64,000 nt of DNA from Desulfovibrio desulfuricans (GTDB taxonomy: Bacteria > Desulfobacterota > Desulfovibrionia > Desulfovibrionales > Desulfovibrionaceae), in contig NZ_JANFYZ010000003.1 of assembly GCF_024460775.1 (NCBI RefSeq), forward strand, positions 186,001 to 250,000, given 5' to 3'. Of this stretch, positions 1 through 8,298 are shown piece by piece. Both the position numbers and the translations under genes were made by a program. The notes beneath the pieces are model-generated. The model was not told where the DNA came from, searched no databases, and saw nothing but the letters and a program-made list of their open reading frames with translations. The first letter of the stretch is position 1. The number at the start of each line of letters is the position of its first letter.

Positions 1-90
1 TACCCAATATCATGTTGACAAACAAGCACCTTACGGCCATTTTCACCTTCATAGAGGTTCACACAAAAACACCCACTTTCAGCCGCTTTT

Positions 91-110
91 GGGGGAGAGG
101 AGGGGGAGAG
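91..110 (+). repeat. Left copy of 20-bp direct repeat, possible att site
   Basis: The sequence gggggagaggAgggggagag lies just upstream of the integrase gene. It recurs in the same orientation at 22830-22849 with one mismatch (A to C), and each copy is itself two near-identical 9-10-bp halves. A direct repeat at the outer edge of an integrase and again beside a tRNA gene is what attL/attR of an integrated element look like. The low-complexity purine composition weakens the case, and the crossover site cannot be fixed from one sequence. Confidence 0.4.
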
Positions 111-136
111 GATTCCCGTACAAGGGAGGGGGCGCA

Positions 137-1384
137 GTGGGTAAAGAGAAAGATCATACCCCATGGATCACGGTTGAACGTGGCATTCGCAAATACGACC
201 ACCTGACCAGAAAGCATGGCCTGAAGCCCGATGTGTACTACGCCTTGCGCTATCGGGTCGAGGGCAAAAGGTATGAAGAAGGCTTGGGCTGGGCTAGCCA
301 AGGGTGGACGCTTGAGCGCGCCAGGCTGACACTGGCTGAACTGATGATTGCCAAAAAGACCGGGGCGGGTGAAGTTACACTACGGGAGAGGCGTGTCAAA
401 GCACAGGAAGAACGTGAAGAAGCCAAAAGACAACAGGAAGCACGCAAGCGACTGGCAGTAACATTAAACGCATACTGGCACAGCAATTACTTTCCTGACA
501 GTAAACAAACCAAGGCACCAGAGACTTGGCGCAAGGAAGAATCTAACTTCAAGACATGGCTTTCGCCCGCATTGGGTGACACCCCTCTGCGTGAGATATC
601 TAAGGCAGACCTGGATGCTATAAAGGGCAAAATGGTCACTGCCGGTCTTGCCAAGCGCACAATTCAGCTTGTATTTGCGACCATGCGAGCGGTTTGGAAC
701 CACGCCAGAGGCAACAAACTGGTGGGGGGTGACTGCCCTACTCAAGAAATCAAGCTGGGCAAGATCAATAATGCACGTAATCGCACCCTTTCCTCAACAG
801 AAGCACACGACCTCCTCGAAGAAATTCTGCGTCTAGATAAAAATGCATGGGCTTTCACACTAGCATGTTTACACACTGGTGGGCGGCTTAGCGAGGTAGC
901 ACACGTAACATGGGGGCAGGTAAACATGAATGAGAGACACATTACCCTCGTTCATACAAAAACGGGCAAGCCACGCGCTGTCCCTATGACCGAAACGCTA
1001 CTCACACTTTTACGCGACATGCCCCAGGGCCAAGCACAGGATTTTGTTTTTACCAACGCTCATGGAAAGCGATGGACCTCAATGCCTACCAACTTTCGCA
1101 AAGCTGTTGCCAACCTCAAGCTGAATGAAGGGCGCAGTGACCCCCGAGAGGTGCTGGTTTTTCACTCTTTGCGTCACAGCGCTGCTTCAATGCTCCTTGA
1201 CGCGGGGGAAAATGTTCGCACAATCCAAGAAATTTTTGGATGGTCAACGCTCGCAATGCTTCAACGCTATACTCACCCTACTGATGAGAAAAAACAGCGG
1301 GCAATGAGCAACCTGGATATCAAGTTGAAGCAGCAGCCTGCCAGTATTCATGCCTTTTCATCCACGCATAAGAACCGAGCTTAG
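137..1384 (+). CDS. Tyrosine recombinase / phage-type integrase
   Basis: Site-specific recombinase expected to integrate and excise the island. The N-terminal part reads like the DUF4102-type arm-binding region of P4-like integrases, followed by a SAM-like core-binding segment. The C-terminal catalytic domain shows the expected residues: Arg in HTGGRLSE, Lys in HTKTGKPR, HxxR in HSLRHS, Trp in FGWST in place of the second His, and the nucleophile Tyr in RYTH. I prefer the GTG at 137 because it follows a purine-rich AGGGAGGGGG stretch; an in-frame ATG at 89 would add 16 residues translated from the putative att repeat. It is the first gene of the island and points inward. Confidence 0.9.
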   Translation: MGKEKDHTPWITVERGIRKYDHLTRKHGLKPDVYYALRYRVEGKRYEEGLGWASQGWTLERARLTLAELMIAKKTGAGEVTLRERRVKAQEEREEAKRQQEARKRLAVTLNAYWHSNYFPDSKQTKAPETWRKEESNFKTWLSPALGDTPLREISKADLDAIKGKMVTAGLAKRTIQLVFATMRAVWNHARGNKLVGGDCPTQEIKLGKINNARNRTLSSTEAHDLLEEILRLDKNAWAFTLACLHTGGRLSEVAHVTWGQVNMNERHITLVHTKTGKPRAVPMTETLLTLLRDMPQGQAQDFVFTNAHGKRWTSMPTNFRKAVANLKLNEGRSDPREVLVFHSLRHSAASMLLDAGENVRTIQEIFGWSTLAMLQRYTHPTDEKKQRAMSNLDIKLKQQPASIHAFSSTHKNRA

Positions 1385-1804
1385 GCAGGAATCATTCCTG
1401 ACCACCTAGCTATAGAGAAGGTTCTCTTCATCTGCCCCCCCAAATTCATACCCTTGCAATATGATTCAATGCCGTAGCATGAATTTACAGAAATCCATGG
1501 TCTGCCACCCGTATTTTTTTTGAGAAAATGGGGGTCAAGAAAATTTACATTTTTACATGACACAATGACAGTCCACGTTTTGTCGGCTGTTTTCAGTGCA
1601 AAATGCGCAGCTTTTAGCGTGCGATTGAAACTTTTCCCGGGGCTAACGCAAAAACAATAACGGCTTTTTTGCCTTGCTCAGTGGCACAAAAAGCTAGCGA
1701 TGGAGCCCCCCCCCTGTAATGCCACAATACGTCAAAATGCCTTTCATGGAGAACCATTTCAGCTTTTGCCAACCTATTGATGGGCACATTGTAGCATCTT
1801 CCAG
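1385..1804. other. Gene-free stretch after integrase
   Basis: No convincing gene. Just after the integrase stop is a short palindrome (caggaat/attcctg) without a T-run. The rest is AT-rich and leads into the decayed transposase, so it may hold the lost 5' part of the insertion sequence, but no OrfA-like reading frame is recognisable. Confidence 0.4.
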
Positions 1805-2596
1805 GCAAACGCTGAGGCGACTGCGAGGCGATGGATAGCCATACAGCAACGCGGGAGACGCATTCCTTCTACCGCTAGTCGTCGAACTTTTGGGCGGATG
1901 CCAAACCTATGGCTATCGGCGTATCCAGCGGCTGCTTAATGGGCAACTGATTGCCAATGGGCGCACCCCGGTCAACCATAAACGTGTTTACAGGGTAATG
2001 AGGCGGAACAACCTGTTGCTGGCACGGTTTACTGGCTGCCGACCAAGCAAAGAGCACACAGGCAAGATTTCCAGCCTACAAAGCAATCAGCGTTGATGCT
2101 CTGACGGGGTTTGAGATTGCCTGCGACAACGGAGAGCGCGTACGCGCCATTTTTGCTCTGGATACTTGCGACCGGGAAATGGTTGCCTATGCCGCCACCA
2201 CTGCGGGTATAGTGCTGACATGGCGCAAAGCGTCATGCTGGCATGCGTTGAAAAAAGGTTTGGGGAGGTCAAAGTATTGCGGCCAGTTGAATGGCTCCCC
2301 GACAACGGCTCCTGCTACACGGCAAGAGAAACAATAACTTTTGCCGCCGCGCTGGGCATCGTCAGCAAGTTTACTCCGGCTCGCAGCCCCCAAAGCAACG
2401 GTATGGCTGAAGCTCTCGTCAAAACATTCAAACGAGATTACGTCTTCTGCAATGACCGACCATACGCCGAAACAGCGATGGAGCAGATTTCTGGCTGGTT
2501 TGAAGACTATAATGAAAATGCCCACATAAGGCCCTGCGGATGCTCTCACCTCGTGAGTTTATCCGTTCATTGCAAGATGTAGAGTGTCCGGTTTAG
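1805..2596 (+). pseudogene. Decayed IS2-like (IS3 family) transposase OrfB
   Basis: Translated pieces follow the IS2 OrfB catalytic protein in order: [16 protein letters not shown], then [30 protein letters not shown], the SPQSNGMAEALVKTFKRDY block, and a C-terminal LSPREFIRSLQ. The frame is broken at least three times: a TGA at 2093-2095 where the family has Trp (TGG), a one-base loss near 2207-2210, and a shift near 2525. An earlier in-frame TAG lies near 1836. No intact OrfA is visible upstream and no terminal inverted repeats were found. Inactive remnant. Confidence 0.85.
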
Positions 2597-2714
2597 CAGG
2601 GGCAACTCCACAGCGCCATTTGCATTGCTCAGACCTCGGCCTCATTTCTTTTTGACATGCCTCCCCCATGCGATGCGCCCAACGGCGACATCGTTTCGAA
2701 CAGGAGCCATCGTC

Positions 2715-2954
2715 ATGCCCTCCCCGACACAAGACATTCTCAAACTACTTGAAGAAACCCTTCCGCCTTGCTTCCCACGCAAGAAGGTACACGAGTTGAC
2801 TTTCGGCATGGTCAACCCGCGCACGCTAGCAAATAGGGACAGCAATAACACCGGCCCCAAAGGGCGCTTTTTCGTCAAGCGTGAGACATGGTACCAAAAG
2901 CCCCAATTCCTTGAGTATGTGAAAACGATCCTTGCAGACACCCGCAATAAATAG
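2715..2954 (+). CDS. AlpA/excisionase-like small DNA-binding protein, copy 1
   Basis: A 79-residue basic protein of the kind found in small integrated elements. The central motif (TFGMVNPRTLANRDSNNTGPKG) resembles AlpA/Xis helix-turn-helix proteins, which read GG-x-SxKTLANxD-x-GP, and is followed by an R/K-Y-x-K segment and a helix. The ATG at 2715 follows an AGGAG about nine bases upstream; a longer in-frame start at 2625 has no such site. A paralogue lies at 4036-4314, on the other side of the Gp2-like gene. Expected role: excision or transcription control. No function is proven. Confidence 0.55.
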   Translation: MPSPTQDILKLLEETLPPCFPRKKVHELTFGMVNPRTLANRDSNNTGPKGRFFVKRETWYQKPQFLEYVKTILADTRNK

Positions 2955-3009
2955 CGTGCGGCACCATACGGTTTTGATATCGCAACAACCTAAGATAACC
3001 CATTAGAAA

Positions 3010-3049
3010 GCCCCTCTTTGAAACCAGATCGATGGTTGCAAAGAGGGGC
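3010..3049. repeat. Long hairpin upstream of Gp2-like gene
   Basis: The arms gcccctctttg (3010-3020) and caaagaggggc (3039-3049) pair almost perfectly, and the stem extends inward through aacca/tggtt around a gatcga loop. No T-run follows on the plus strand. It could be a terminator-like element for the upstream gene or a single-strand or nicking-origin structure for the replication-associated gene downstream. Confidence 0.55.
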
Positions 3050-3079
3050 ACATGACAAAATGAACATGGAACAACTTTA

Positions 3080-3300
3080 TCGCAAGCAGTGTTTACGGCA
3101 AATACACAACAACCAAAGCCATCAACCTTGCCATACAAAGCCAAAACGAAAACCATAAACCCGGTTTTAGTAGTATCATATACCACACAACAACAAGCAA
3201 TACACACAAGCTCAACACAACAGAAGACACATACAAGCACAAACCATAAAACATTACACAAGCTAACATACCAATGAACACAACTACAACGGAGAGAACA
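3080..3300 (+). other. Strongly A/C-rich untranslated leader
   Basis: About 200 bases upstream of the Gp2-like gene are almost entirely A and C on the plus strand, with few G or T. Such a sequence cannot fold on itself and would form an unstructured 5' leader, or single-stranded DNA that stays open. No coding content is recognisable. The Shine-Dalgarno ggagag at its end serves the ATG at 3301. Confidence 0.5.
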
Positions 3301-3942
3301 ATGCTCAAGAAAACAACCAATGAAAGTACATATCGTGGATTCAAAGTGAATAGTGGAAACAGCAAAGAGCATGCATGCTTTACGAAAACATTAGATCAGA
3401 TTGTTGATACAATCGAATATATGCTATCAAGGCACTCAAAAGTGCTTTCTGTACGCATTGATATCCAAAGCGCAAGACACACCAAAACACCTCTTACAAG
3501 TATGGACATAACCAGAATCATTGAAAGTGCCATGAGAACACTAGACGCAAAGGCAAGCAAAGGGAAAAATGACCCTGATATACACTACGTGTGGACATCA
3601 GAAAAAACAACACCTGACGATACCCCACATTTCCATCTAAACTTCTTTGCAAATGCCAATGCCATTCAGAATGGCTACGCCTTTAAAGACGCGATAAGCA
3701 TTGCAGTGAAAAGAAGGCTACAAACCACTTATGACGGCTTGGTTAACTTCTCTGACAGCAATGGAACAAAGGGGAAACTTATAGAAAGGAATTCCCCAGA
3801 CGTTTATGCACAGATAGATGCCGTTGTTTATGCTGCCAGCTATCTAGCAAAAGCACGCTCAAAGGAGTTTAATCCAAAGTGGTCACGAGTATCTTCTTGC
3901 ACTCGCATCACGAGGCGTACACTTTCTGATTCAATCAGATGA
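3301..3942 (+). CDS. Inovirus Gp2-like / YagK-YfjJ family protein
   Basis: A 213-residue protein matching the layout of the inovirus-type Gp2 / YagK_YfjJ C-terminal family found in small prophages and satellite islands: a conserved VLSVRIDI strand near residue 50, a long helical stretch, a YVWTSEK strand, a His-containing HFHLNFF strand and a terminal AASYLAKARSKEF motif. The His-hydrophobic-His strand recalls HUH-type replication proteins, but nicking is not established for this family. The ATG at 3301 has ggagag at the right distance; an upstream ATG at 3274 does not. The C-terminus is rather short, so a frayed 3' end is possible. Confidence 0.65.
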   Translation: MLKKTTNESTYRGFKVNSGNSKEHACFTKTLDQIVDTIEYMLSRHSKVLSVRIDIQSARHTKTPLTSMDITRIIESAMRTLDAKASKGKNDPDIHYVWTSEKTTPDDTPHFHLNFFANANAIQNGYAFKDAISIAVKRRLQTTYDGLVNFSDSNGTKGKLIERNSPDVYAQIDAVVYAASYLAKARSKEFNPKWSRVSSCTRITRRTLSDSIR

Positions 3943-4035
3943 GTGCGGATATCTATCATCGACTCCACAATGAATGATATTATGCATTCCTTCCGATGCC
4001 ATCACCGGCCCACAGCACATCCCCAAGAGGTACCC

Positions 4036-4314
4036 ATGCAGCAAAAGTTCCCACTCATCGATTCAGTATTCACCCAAGGCTTCGTTACGGAAGATTTTTT
4101 CAAAACCCTTGAACGCGAACTGCCCCCTATGGTCTCTCGGGCAGAAGCGTCACGCGCCACAGGCGGGCTTATCTCTGCCAAAACGCTCAGCAACAACGAC
4201 GCCCTTCATATAGGCCCATGCGGAAAGATACGGATTGGTTCCAAGGTCGGCTATACACGTGAATCGTTTATTGCCTATCTGCGAAGCAAACTGAAAACAT
4301 ATACGCTTCAGTAG
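4036..4314 (+). CDS. AlpA/excisionase-like small DNA-binding protein, copy 2
   Basis: A 92-residue protein with the motif RAEASRATGGLISAKTLSNN, then GP-x-G, RIGSKVGYTRESFIAYLRSK. This closely resembles AlpA-type winged helix-turn-helix proteins that drive excision or integrase expression. It shares LPP, TL-x-N-x-D, GP-x-G and the C-terminal helix with the protein at 2715-2954, so the two are paralogues. The start at 4036 follows aagaggt; an ATG at 3943 would add 31 unrelated residues. A hairpin with a T-run overlaps its 3' end. Confidence 0.6.
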   Translation: MQQKFPLIDSVFTQGFVTEDFFKTLERELPPMVSRAEASRATGGLISAKTLSNNDALHIGPCGKIRIGSKVGYTRESFIAYLRSKLKTYTLQ

Positions 4315-4375
4315 CCCCCCAGAGGGGCTCGCCCGACTGTGATACAGTGGGGGACTACTGAAGCTGTAATTTTTA
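4306..4375 (+). terminator. Terminator at the end of the excisionase-like gene
   Basis: The arms cttcagtagccccc (4306-4319) and gggggactactgaag (4349-4363) pair with one bulge, followed by a T-rich run (taatttttatt). It closes the integrase-side gene group and insulates the Mg2+ regulatory leader downstream. Confidence 0.7.
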
Positions 4376-4420
4376 TTCACCCATTGACTCCTCACACTTT
4401 GGGGCGTAGGAATTTTCCAG

Positions 4421-4556
4421 CTTGTCGGTAGGCGAGGCTACCTCAGGGATATGGGTTACTGCCGCGGAGTAGTGGAGACACTATGAGAAGGCCAACAGTC
4501 GATGTCGTGAAAGGCGTGGACTATGTAACTTCACCGCCCTGGGGAGCTAAAACTTG
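4421..4556 (+). promoter_or_regulatory. M-box (ykoK) Mg2+ riboswitch aptamer
   Basis: Segments follow the M-box consensus in order: ggtaggcgaggctacct (hallmark UUAGGUGAGGCUCCU), gggatatgggttactgcc (GAUACGCUGCUGCC), ggccaacagtcgatgtcg (GUCAACAG..AUCAUCGAC), ggactatg (GUCCUAUG) and gagctaaaacttgaac (GCUAAAGCUCUACGAUUGAAG). In this class Mg2+ binding compacts the RNA and favours a terminator. The next large gene is mgtA, the expected target. The identification rests on motif reading and gene context; a covariance-model score would settle it. Confidence 0.75.
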
Positions 4557-4610
4557 AACGATGACATTTGCCCCTTGCTGGGGCGTTGGGTTTGCCCCTG
4601 TCATCGTTTT
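4557..4610 (+). terminator. Expression-platform hairpin of the M-box leader
   Basis: The arms aacgatgaca (4557-4566) and tgtcatcgtt (4599-4608) form a 10-bp stem ending in TTTT, directly after the M-box-like aptamer. A second C/G-rich hairpin can form in its loop. This is the expected terminator half of the switch. Confidence 0.65.
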
Positions 4611-4688
4611 GTGACGTGACTGGGGTATTTTTTATTCCAACGGGCGATTCTGCCTAAACAGGGACAATTCCCAAACCAGAGGACAAAA

Positions 4689-4781
4689 ATGGAACCGGAC
4701 AGTAGATACAGCCCTAATTCTGATTTCGTACCGCGACGGTGCGTGACGGAAGGGATGTCTATGTCCGTTCCGCCACGATAA
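4689..4781 (+). CDS. MgtL-like leader peptide upstream of mgtA
   Basis: A 30-codon frame starting [17 protein letters not shown], with AGAGGA five bases before the ATG. The enterobacterial mgtA leader peptide MgtL starts MEPDP and continues to PRRR; there an acidic-proline start destabilises ribosomes and couples Mg2+ or proline status to mgtA transcription. Here the same MEPD start, further prolines and a PRR appear between an M-box and mgtA. The stop is 61 bases before the mgtA start codon. Bases inside the frame can pair with bases just upstream of mgtA (see 4708-4808). Leader function is inferred; chance resemblance of so short a peptide is possible. Confidence 0.55.
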   Translation: MEPDSRYSPNSDFVPRRCVTEGMSMSVPPR

Positions 4782-4808
4782 CTCTGGGTTCGTCAGATTA
4801 TGGGCTGT
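4708..4808 (+). promoter_or_regulatory. Long-range stem spanning leader ORF and mgtA upstream region
   Basis: acagccc..tctga (4708-4723, leader codons about 7-12) is complementary to tcaga..gggctgt (4793-4808): seven and five base pairs around a 4x4 internal loop. A local hairpin (cggaa/ttccg, about 4747-4772) lies inside. A ribosome translating or stalled early in the leader would block the outer stem, which is how leader-peptide attenuation works. Confidence 0.5.
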
Positions 4809-4842
4809 GCTTCCATCAGTTTTCATTTGTGGAGGTGCACTC

Positions 4843-7557
4843 ATGCGTCAATCTACTCGCGATGCACGCAAAAATGCCCGTGCAAGGGAACGCCACTATA
4901 AAGAAGCTGGCGACCGTCTTGCACTTGCGGCAATGCTCGATGCCAACACCCTGCTCAAGAAGCTCAAAACGGCCAGAGATGGCCTCAATGAAGCACAGAT
5001 CAGAACCTCACGCGACCTTTTTGGCAGCAATGTCATCACTCGCGGCAAAAAGCAGTCTCTTTTCAGCCGGTTAGTTGGGGCGTTCATCAACCCCTTCACG
5101 GCTATCCTTCTTGGTCTGGCCACGGTTTCCGCCTGCACGGATATTGTGATGGCAGACCCGGGCGAAGCAAACCCCAAAACTGTTATCATCATCATGACCA
5201 TGGTCATGATCTCTGGACTGCTGCGCTTTGTGCAGGAGGCCCGTAGCGGCGCGGCTGCCGAAAACCTGCTCAAGATGATCAAGACGACCACCTGCGTGCA
5301 GCGCCGCCAGGTGGGCAGAGCCGAAGTTCCCATTGAAGAAGTGGTGGTGGGCGACATTGTGCACATGGCTGCAGGTGACATGATACCTGCGGATATGCGC
5401 ATCATTCAGGCCAAGGACCTTTTTGTCAGCCAAGCGGCCCTGACCGGTGAGAGCGTCGCCATAGAAAAAATCGCCAGCGAGGTGGATAGCGGTCTGAGCA
5501 GCATGGCAGAAAGCCGCAACTTGGCCTTTATGGGGTCAAACGTGGTGAGCGGCAGTGCCATGGGCGTTGTAGTTGCCACGGGCGATTCAACCATATTCGG
5601 CGAAATGGCTAAGAACATTACGGCCAAGCCTGTTAAAACCAGCTTTGAAAAAGGCATTAACCAGGTTTCGTGGGTGCTTATTCGCTTTATGTTGATCATG
5701 GTGCCCCTAGTTTTATTTATCAATGGCTTCACCAAGGGCGACTGGGTTGACGCTGCCCTGTTTGCACTTTCTGTCGCGGTGGGTCTTACCCCCGAAATGT
5801 TGCCCATGATTGTGACAACATGCCTTGCCAAGGGCGCGGTAAGCATGGCCCGCGAAAAAACCATAATCAAGAACCTCAATTCCATACAAAACCTGGGATC
5901 TATTGATATTCTGTGCACTGACAAGACAGGCACGCTGACCCTCGACAAGGTCGTTTTGCAGTACCACTTAAATATCCATGGGCAGGAAGACATACGGGTT
6001 CTGCGCCACGCCTTTCTGAACAGCTATTATCAGACCGGCCTCAAAAACCTGATTGATTTTGCCATTATCGAGCGAACCCTTCAGGAGCAAAAAGAAAATC
6101 CATCCCTGGTAGACCTTTCAGACAAGTTCACCAAGGTGGATGAAATTCCATTTGATTTTGAAAGACGGCGCATGAGCGTGGTGGTTTCGAACGGCAAAAC
6201 TCAGATGATAACCAAGGGTGCTGTGGAAGAAATGCTCGCCGTGTGCGGCTATGCCGAATACAAGGGTGAGGTGCTACCCCTCTCTGACGAAATCAGGGAG
6301 TATATCTTAAAAAAAGTGTCAGCTCTTAACGATGATGGCATGCGTGTTATCGCCGTTGCACAGAAAACTAACCCCTCGCCGGTCGGCACTTTTTCTGTTG
6401 CAGATGAATCTGATATGGTATTGATGGGCTATCTGGCCTTTCTTGATCCGCCCAAGGAATCAACGGCAAGAGCCCTCAAGGCCCTGCACGAACACGGTGT
6501 TGGCGTAAAAATTCTTACTGGCGACAACGACAAGGTCACACGCTGTGTCTGCCGTCAGTTGAAGATTCCCGTGGAACCAATGCTGCTGGGTTCTGACATT
6601 GCCAGCATGAGCGAGGAAGAACTTTGCCGTCAGGCTGAAAACGTGAGCGTGTTTGCCAAGCTTTCTCCCCAGCAAAAAACGCAGGTTATCAGGGCGTTGC
6701 GTGCAAACGGACATAGCGTTGGCTTTATGGGGGATGGCATAAACGACGCAGCGGCAATGAAAGCCGCCGATGTGGGCATTTCTGTAGACAGCGCAGTGGA
6801 TATTGCCAAGGAATCGGCGGACGTTATCCTGCTGGAAAAAGACTTGATGGTCTTGGAAAAAGGCATCGTTGAAGGTAGGAAAACGTATGCCAACATGATA
6901 AAATATATAAAAATGACGGCCAGTTCTAACTTCGGCAACATGTTTTCAGTGCTGGCGGCCAGCGCATTCTTGCCGTTTTTGCCCATGCTTTCGATCCACC
7001 TGATACTGCTGAATCTTATCTATGACCTGAGCTGCACGGCAATACCTTGGGACAACGTGGACAAGGAATATCTGCGTGTTCCACGCAAGTGGGATGCTTC
7101 GTCCATTGGCAAATTCATGTTGTGGATCGGCCCCACAAGCTCTGTCTTTGACATCACAACCTATCTGCTGATGTATTTTGTCATCTGCCCCATGATGTGC
7201 GGCGGACAGCTGTTCCACCAGATTGCAGATCCTGCTTTGCAGGCACAGTACATTGCGGTGTTTCAGGCTGGCTGGTTTGTGGAATCCATGTGGAGCCAGA
7301 CTCTGGTTATTCACATGATCCGCACTCCCAAAATACCTTTTTTCCAAAGTCGCGCTTCGGCATCAGTGACGCTGGTTACGTTTACGGGTATTGCTGTGCT
7401 CACCATGATACCCTTTACGGCGTTTGGGGCCTCCATTGGGCTTGGCACACTGCCGCCCGTGTATTTTGCATGGCTGGCGGTAACCATCCTTATGTACATG
7501 GTGCTGGCAACAATCGCCAAAAAGGCCTTTGTCTGGAAGTATGGGGAACTCTTGTAA
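4843..7557 (+). CDS. mgtA: Magnesium-translocating P-type ATPase
   Basis: A P3B-type ATPase of 904 residues, the usual length for MgtA/MgtB, that imports Mg2+ across the inner membrane. Seen in order: an N-terminal cytosolic part, a first membrane pair, the actuator motif TGES (AALTGESV), the membrane motif [11 protein letters not shown] that is typical of MgtA, the phosphorylation loop DKTGTLT (Asp near residue 360), the TGDN and GDGINDA motifs of the hinge domain, and about six C-terminal membrane helices. The start at 4843 follows ggaggt. It sits alone behind the M-box-like and MgtL-like leader and ahead of a long terminator, so it is a single-gene Mg2+-responsive unit carried on the island. 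Confidence 0.95.
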   Translation: MRQSTRDARKNARARERHYKEAGDRLALAAMLDANTLLKKLKTARDGLNEAQIRTSRDLFGSNVITRGKKQSLFSRLVGAFINPFTAILLGLATVSACTDIVMADPGEANPKTVIIIMTMVMISGLLRFVQEARSGAAAENLLKMIKTTTCVQRRQVGRAEVPIEEVVVGDIVHMAAGDMIPADMRIIQAKDLFVSQAALTGESVAIEKIASEVDSGLSSMAESRNLAFMGSNVVSGSAMGVVVATGDSTIFGEMAKNITAKPVKTSFEKGINQVSWVLIRFMLIMVPLVLFINGFTKGDWVDAALFALSVAVGLTPEMLPMIVTTCLAKGAVSMAREKTIIKNLNSIQNLGSIDILCTDKTGTLTLDKVVLQYHLNIHGQEDIRVLRHAFLNSYYQTGLKNLIDFAIIERTLQEQKENPSLVDLSDKFTKVDEIPFDFERRRMSVVVSNGKTQMITKGAVEEMLAVCGYAEYKGEVLPLSDEIREYILKKVSALNDDGMRVIAVAQKTNPSPVGTFSVADESDMVLMGYLAFLDPPKESTARALKALHEHGVGVKILTGDNDKVTRCVCRQLKIPVEPMLLGSDIASMSEEELCRQAENVSVFAKLSPQQKTQVIRALRANGHSVGFMGDGINDAAAMKAADVGISVDSAVDIAKESADVILLEKDLMVLEKGIVEGRKTYANMIKYIKMTASSNFGNMFSVLAASAFLPFLPMLSIHLILLNLIYDLSCTAIPWDNVDKEYLRVPRKWDASSIGKFMLWIGPTSSVFDITTYLLMYFVICPMMCGGQLFHQIADPALQAQYIAVFQAGWFVESMWSQTLVIHMIRTPKIPFFQSRASASVTLVTFTGIAVLTMIPFTAFGASIGLGTLPPVYFAWLAVTILMYMVLATIAKKAFVWKYGELL

Positions 7558-7611
7558 GAGAGATTACAAACATCCTTGGTATGCACCACTTAAAGAACAA
7601 GGCTACCTAGC

Positions 7612-7667
7612 GTATTAACATCAAAGAAGGCCACTCAACTGCGAGTGGCCTTCTTTGATGTTAATAC
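7612..7667. terminator. Perfect 25-bp inverted repeat after mgtA
   Basis: The arms 7612-7636 and 7643-7667 are perfectly complementary over 25 bases around a 6-base loop (aactgc). They lie between mgtA (plus) and the dihaem cytochrome gene (minus), so it probably terminates transcription from both sides. The length and perfection are unusual for a simple terminator. Confidence 0.8.
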
Positions 7668-7788
7668 ATTGGTGATGAATGCGTTTCTTCTTCAGTTATT
7701 GCAACCAAGGGCACACTATGTATCAATCCCCTCTACTGAAAAAACTACAACAAAAAAATCCATTTTTTTCAGCAGAAGCGTCGCAATA

Positions 7789-8268
7789 TTAATCGTCATA
7801 GATGCCTTGAGCGGCTTCCTTGTGGCAAGAGTCACAGTCCGCAAATTTTTTTGAATCACGCACTTTGCGGTGTTTGTGTGCAAACCATGGAGTATCGGTC
7901 ACGCGCAAGGGGCTTTGCCCTGAAAGGTGACGTGCAACTTTATCTCCACGGCGGCTAGCGCCAGAGCCAGCCGCCTGCTCTTTCAGCCAGCTTTCAACAA
8001 TAGCTGCGTCTTCTGGCGACACTGTCACTTCCGCGCCGAAATGGTCACCAAGGTTGCTCATAATTTTGCTCCATGAGGTTGCTGGCAGCAACCATGCAGG
8101 GTATGCAATATGACAGCCTCCACATGTATTTGCATATGCGGCGGGAGGAATAGAATTACCATTTCCTGACCTGCAAGAATGTTTATCGTTCGCCGCTGAA
8201 AAAGTTGTAAAGAGCAGCACAACGCATAACGCCACCCCAACACATAAACCTTTTTGATAGATGAACAT
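7789..8268 (-). CDS. Exported dihaem cytochrome c (DHC family)
   Basis: A 159-residue periplasmic electron carrier. It has a signal peptide (hydrophobic segment ending near SAANDK) and two CxxCH haem sites, CGGCH and CDSCH, spaced as in the dihaem cytochrome c (DHC) family. That family also shows the YPAWLLPATSW..LGDHFG stretch, SRR and a terminal CHKEAAQGIYDD-type end. Start chosen at the ATG after AGGAGTGTTTA; a longer start adds nine residues. DHC proteins usually accompany a cytochrome b561 and a sphaeroides-haem-protein-like gene, neither of which is present here. It follows the methyltransferase gene by 30 bp in the same direction, suggesting one transcript. Confidence 0.8.
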   Translation of the reverse strand: MFIYQKGLCVGVALCVVLLFTTFSAANDKHSCRSGNGNSIPPAAYANTCGGCHIAYPAWLLPATSWSKIMSNLGDHFGAEVTVSPEDAAIVESWLKEQAAGSGASRRGDKVARHLSGQSPLRVTDTPWFAHKHRKVRDSKKFADCDSCHKEAAQGIYDD

Positions 8269-8298
8269 TAAACACTCCTGTTTATATTTAAACAACTA

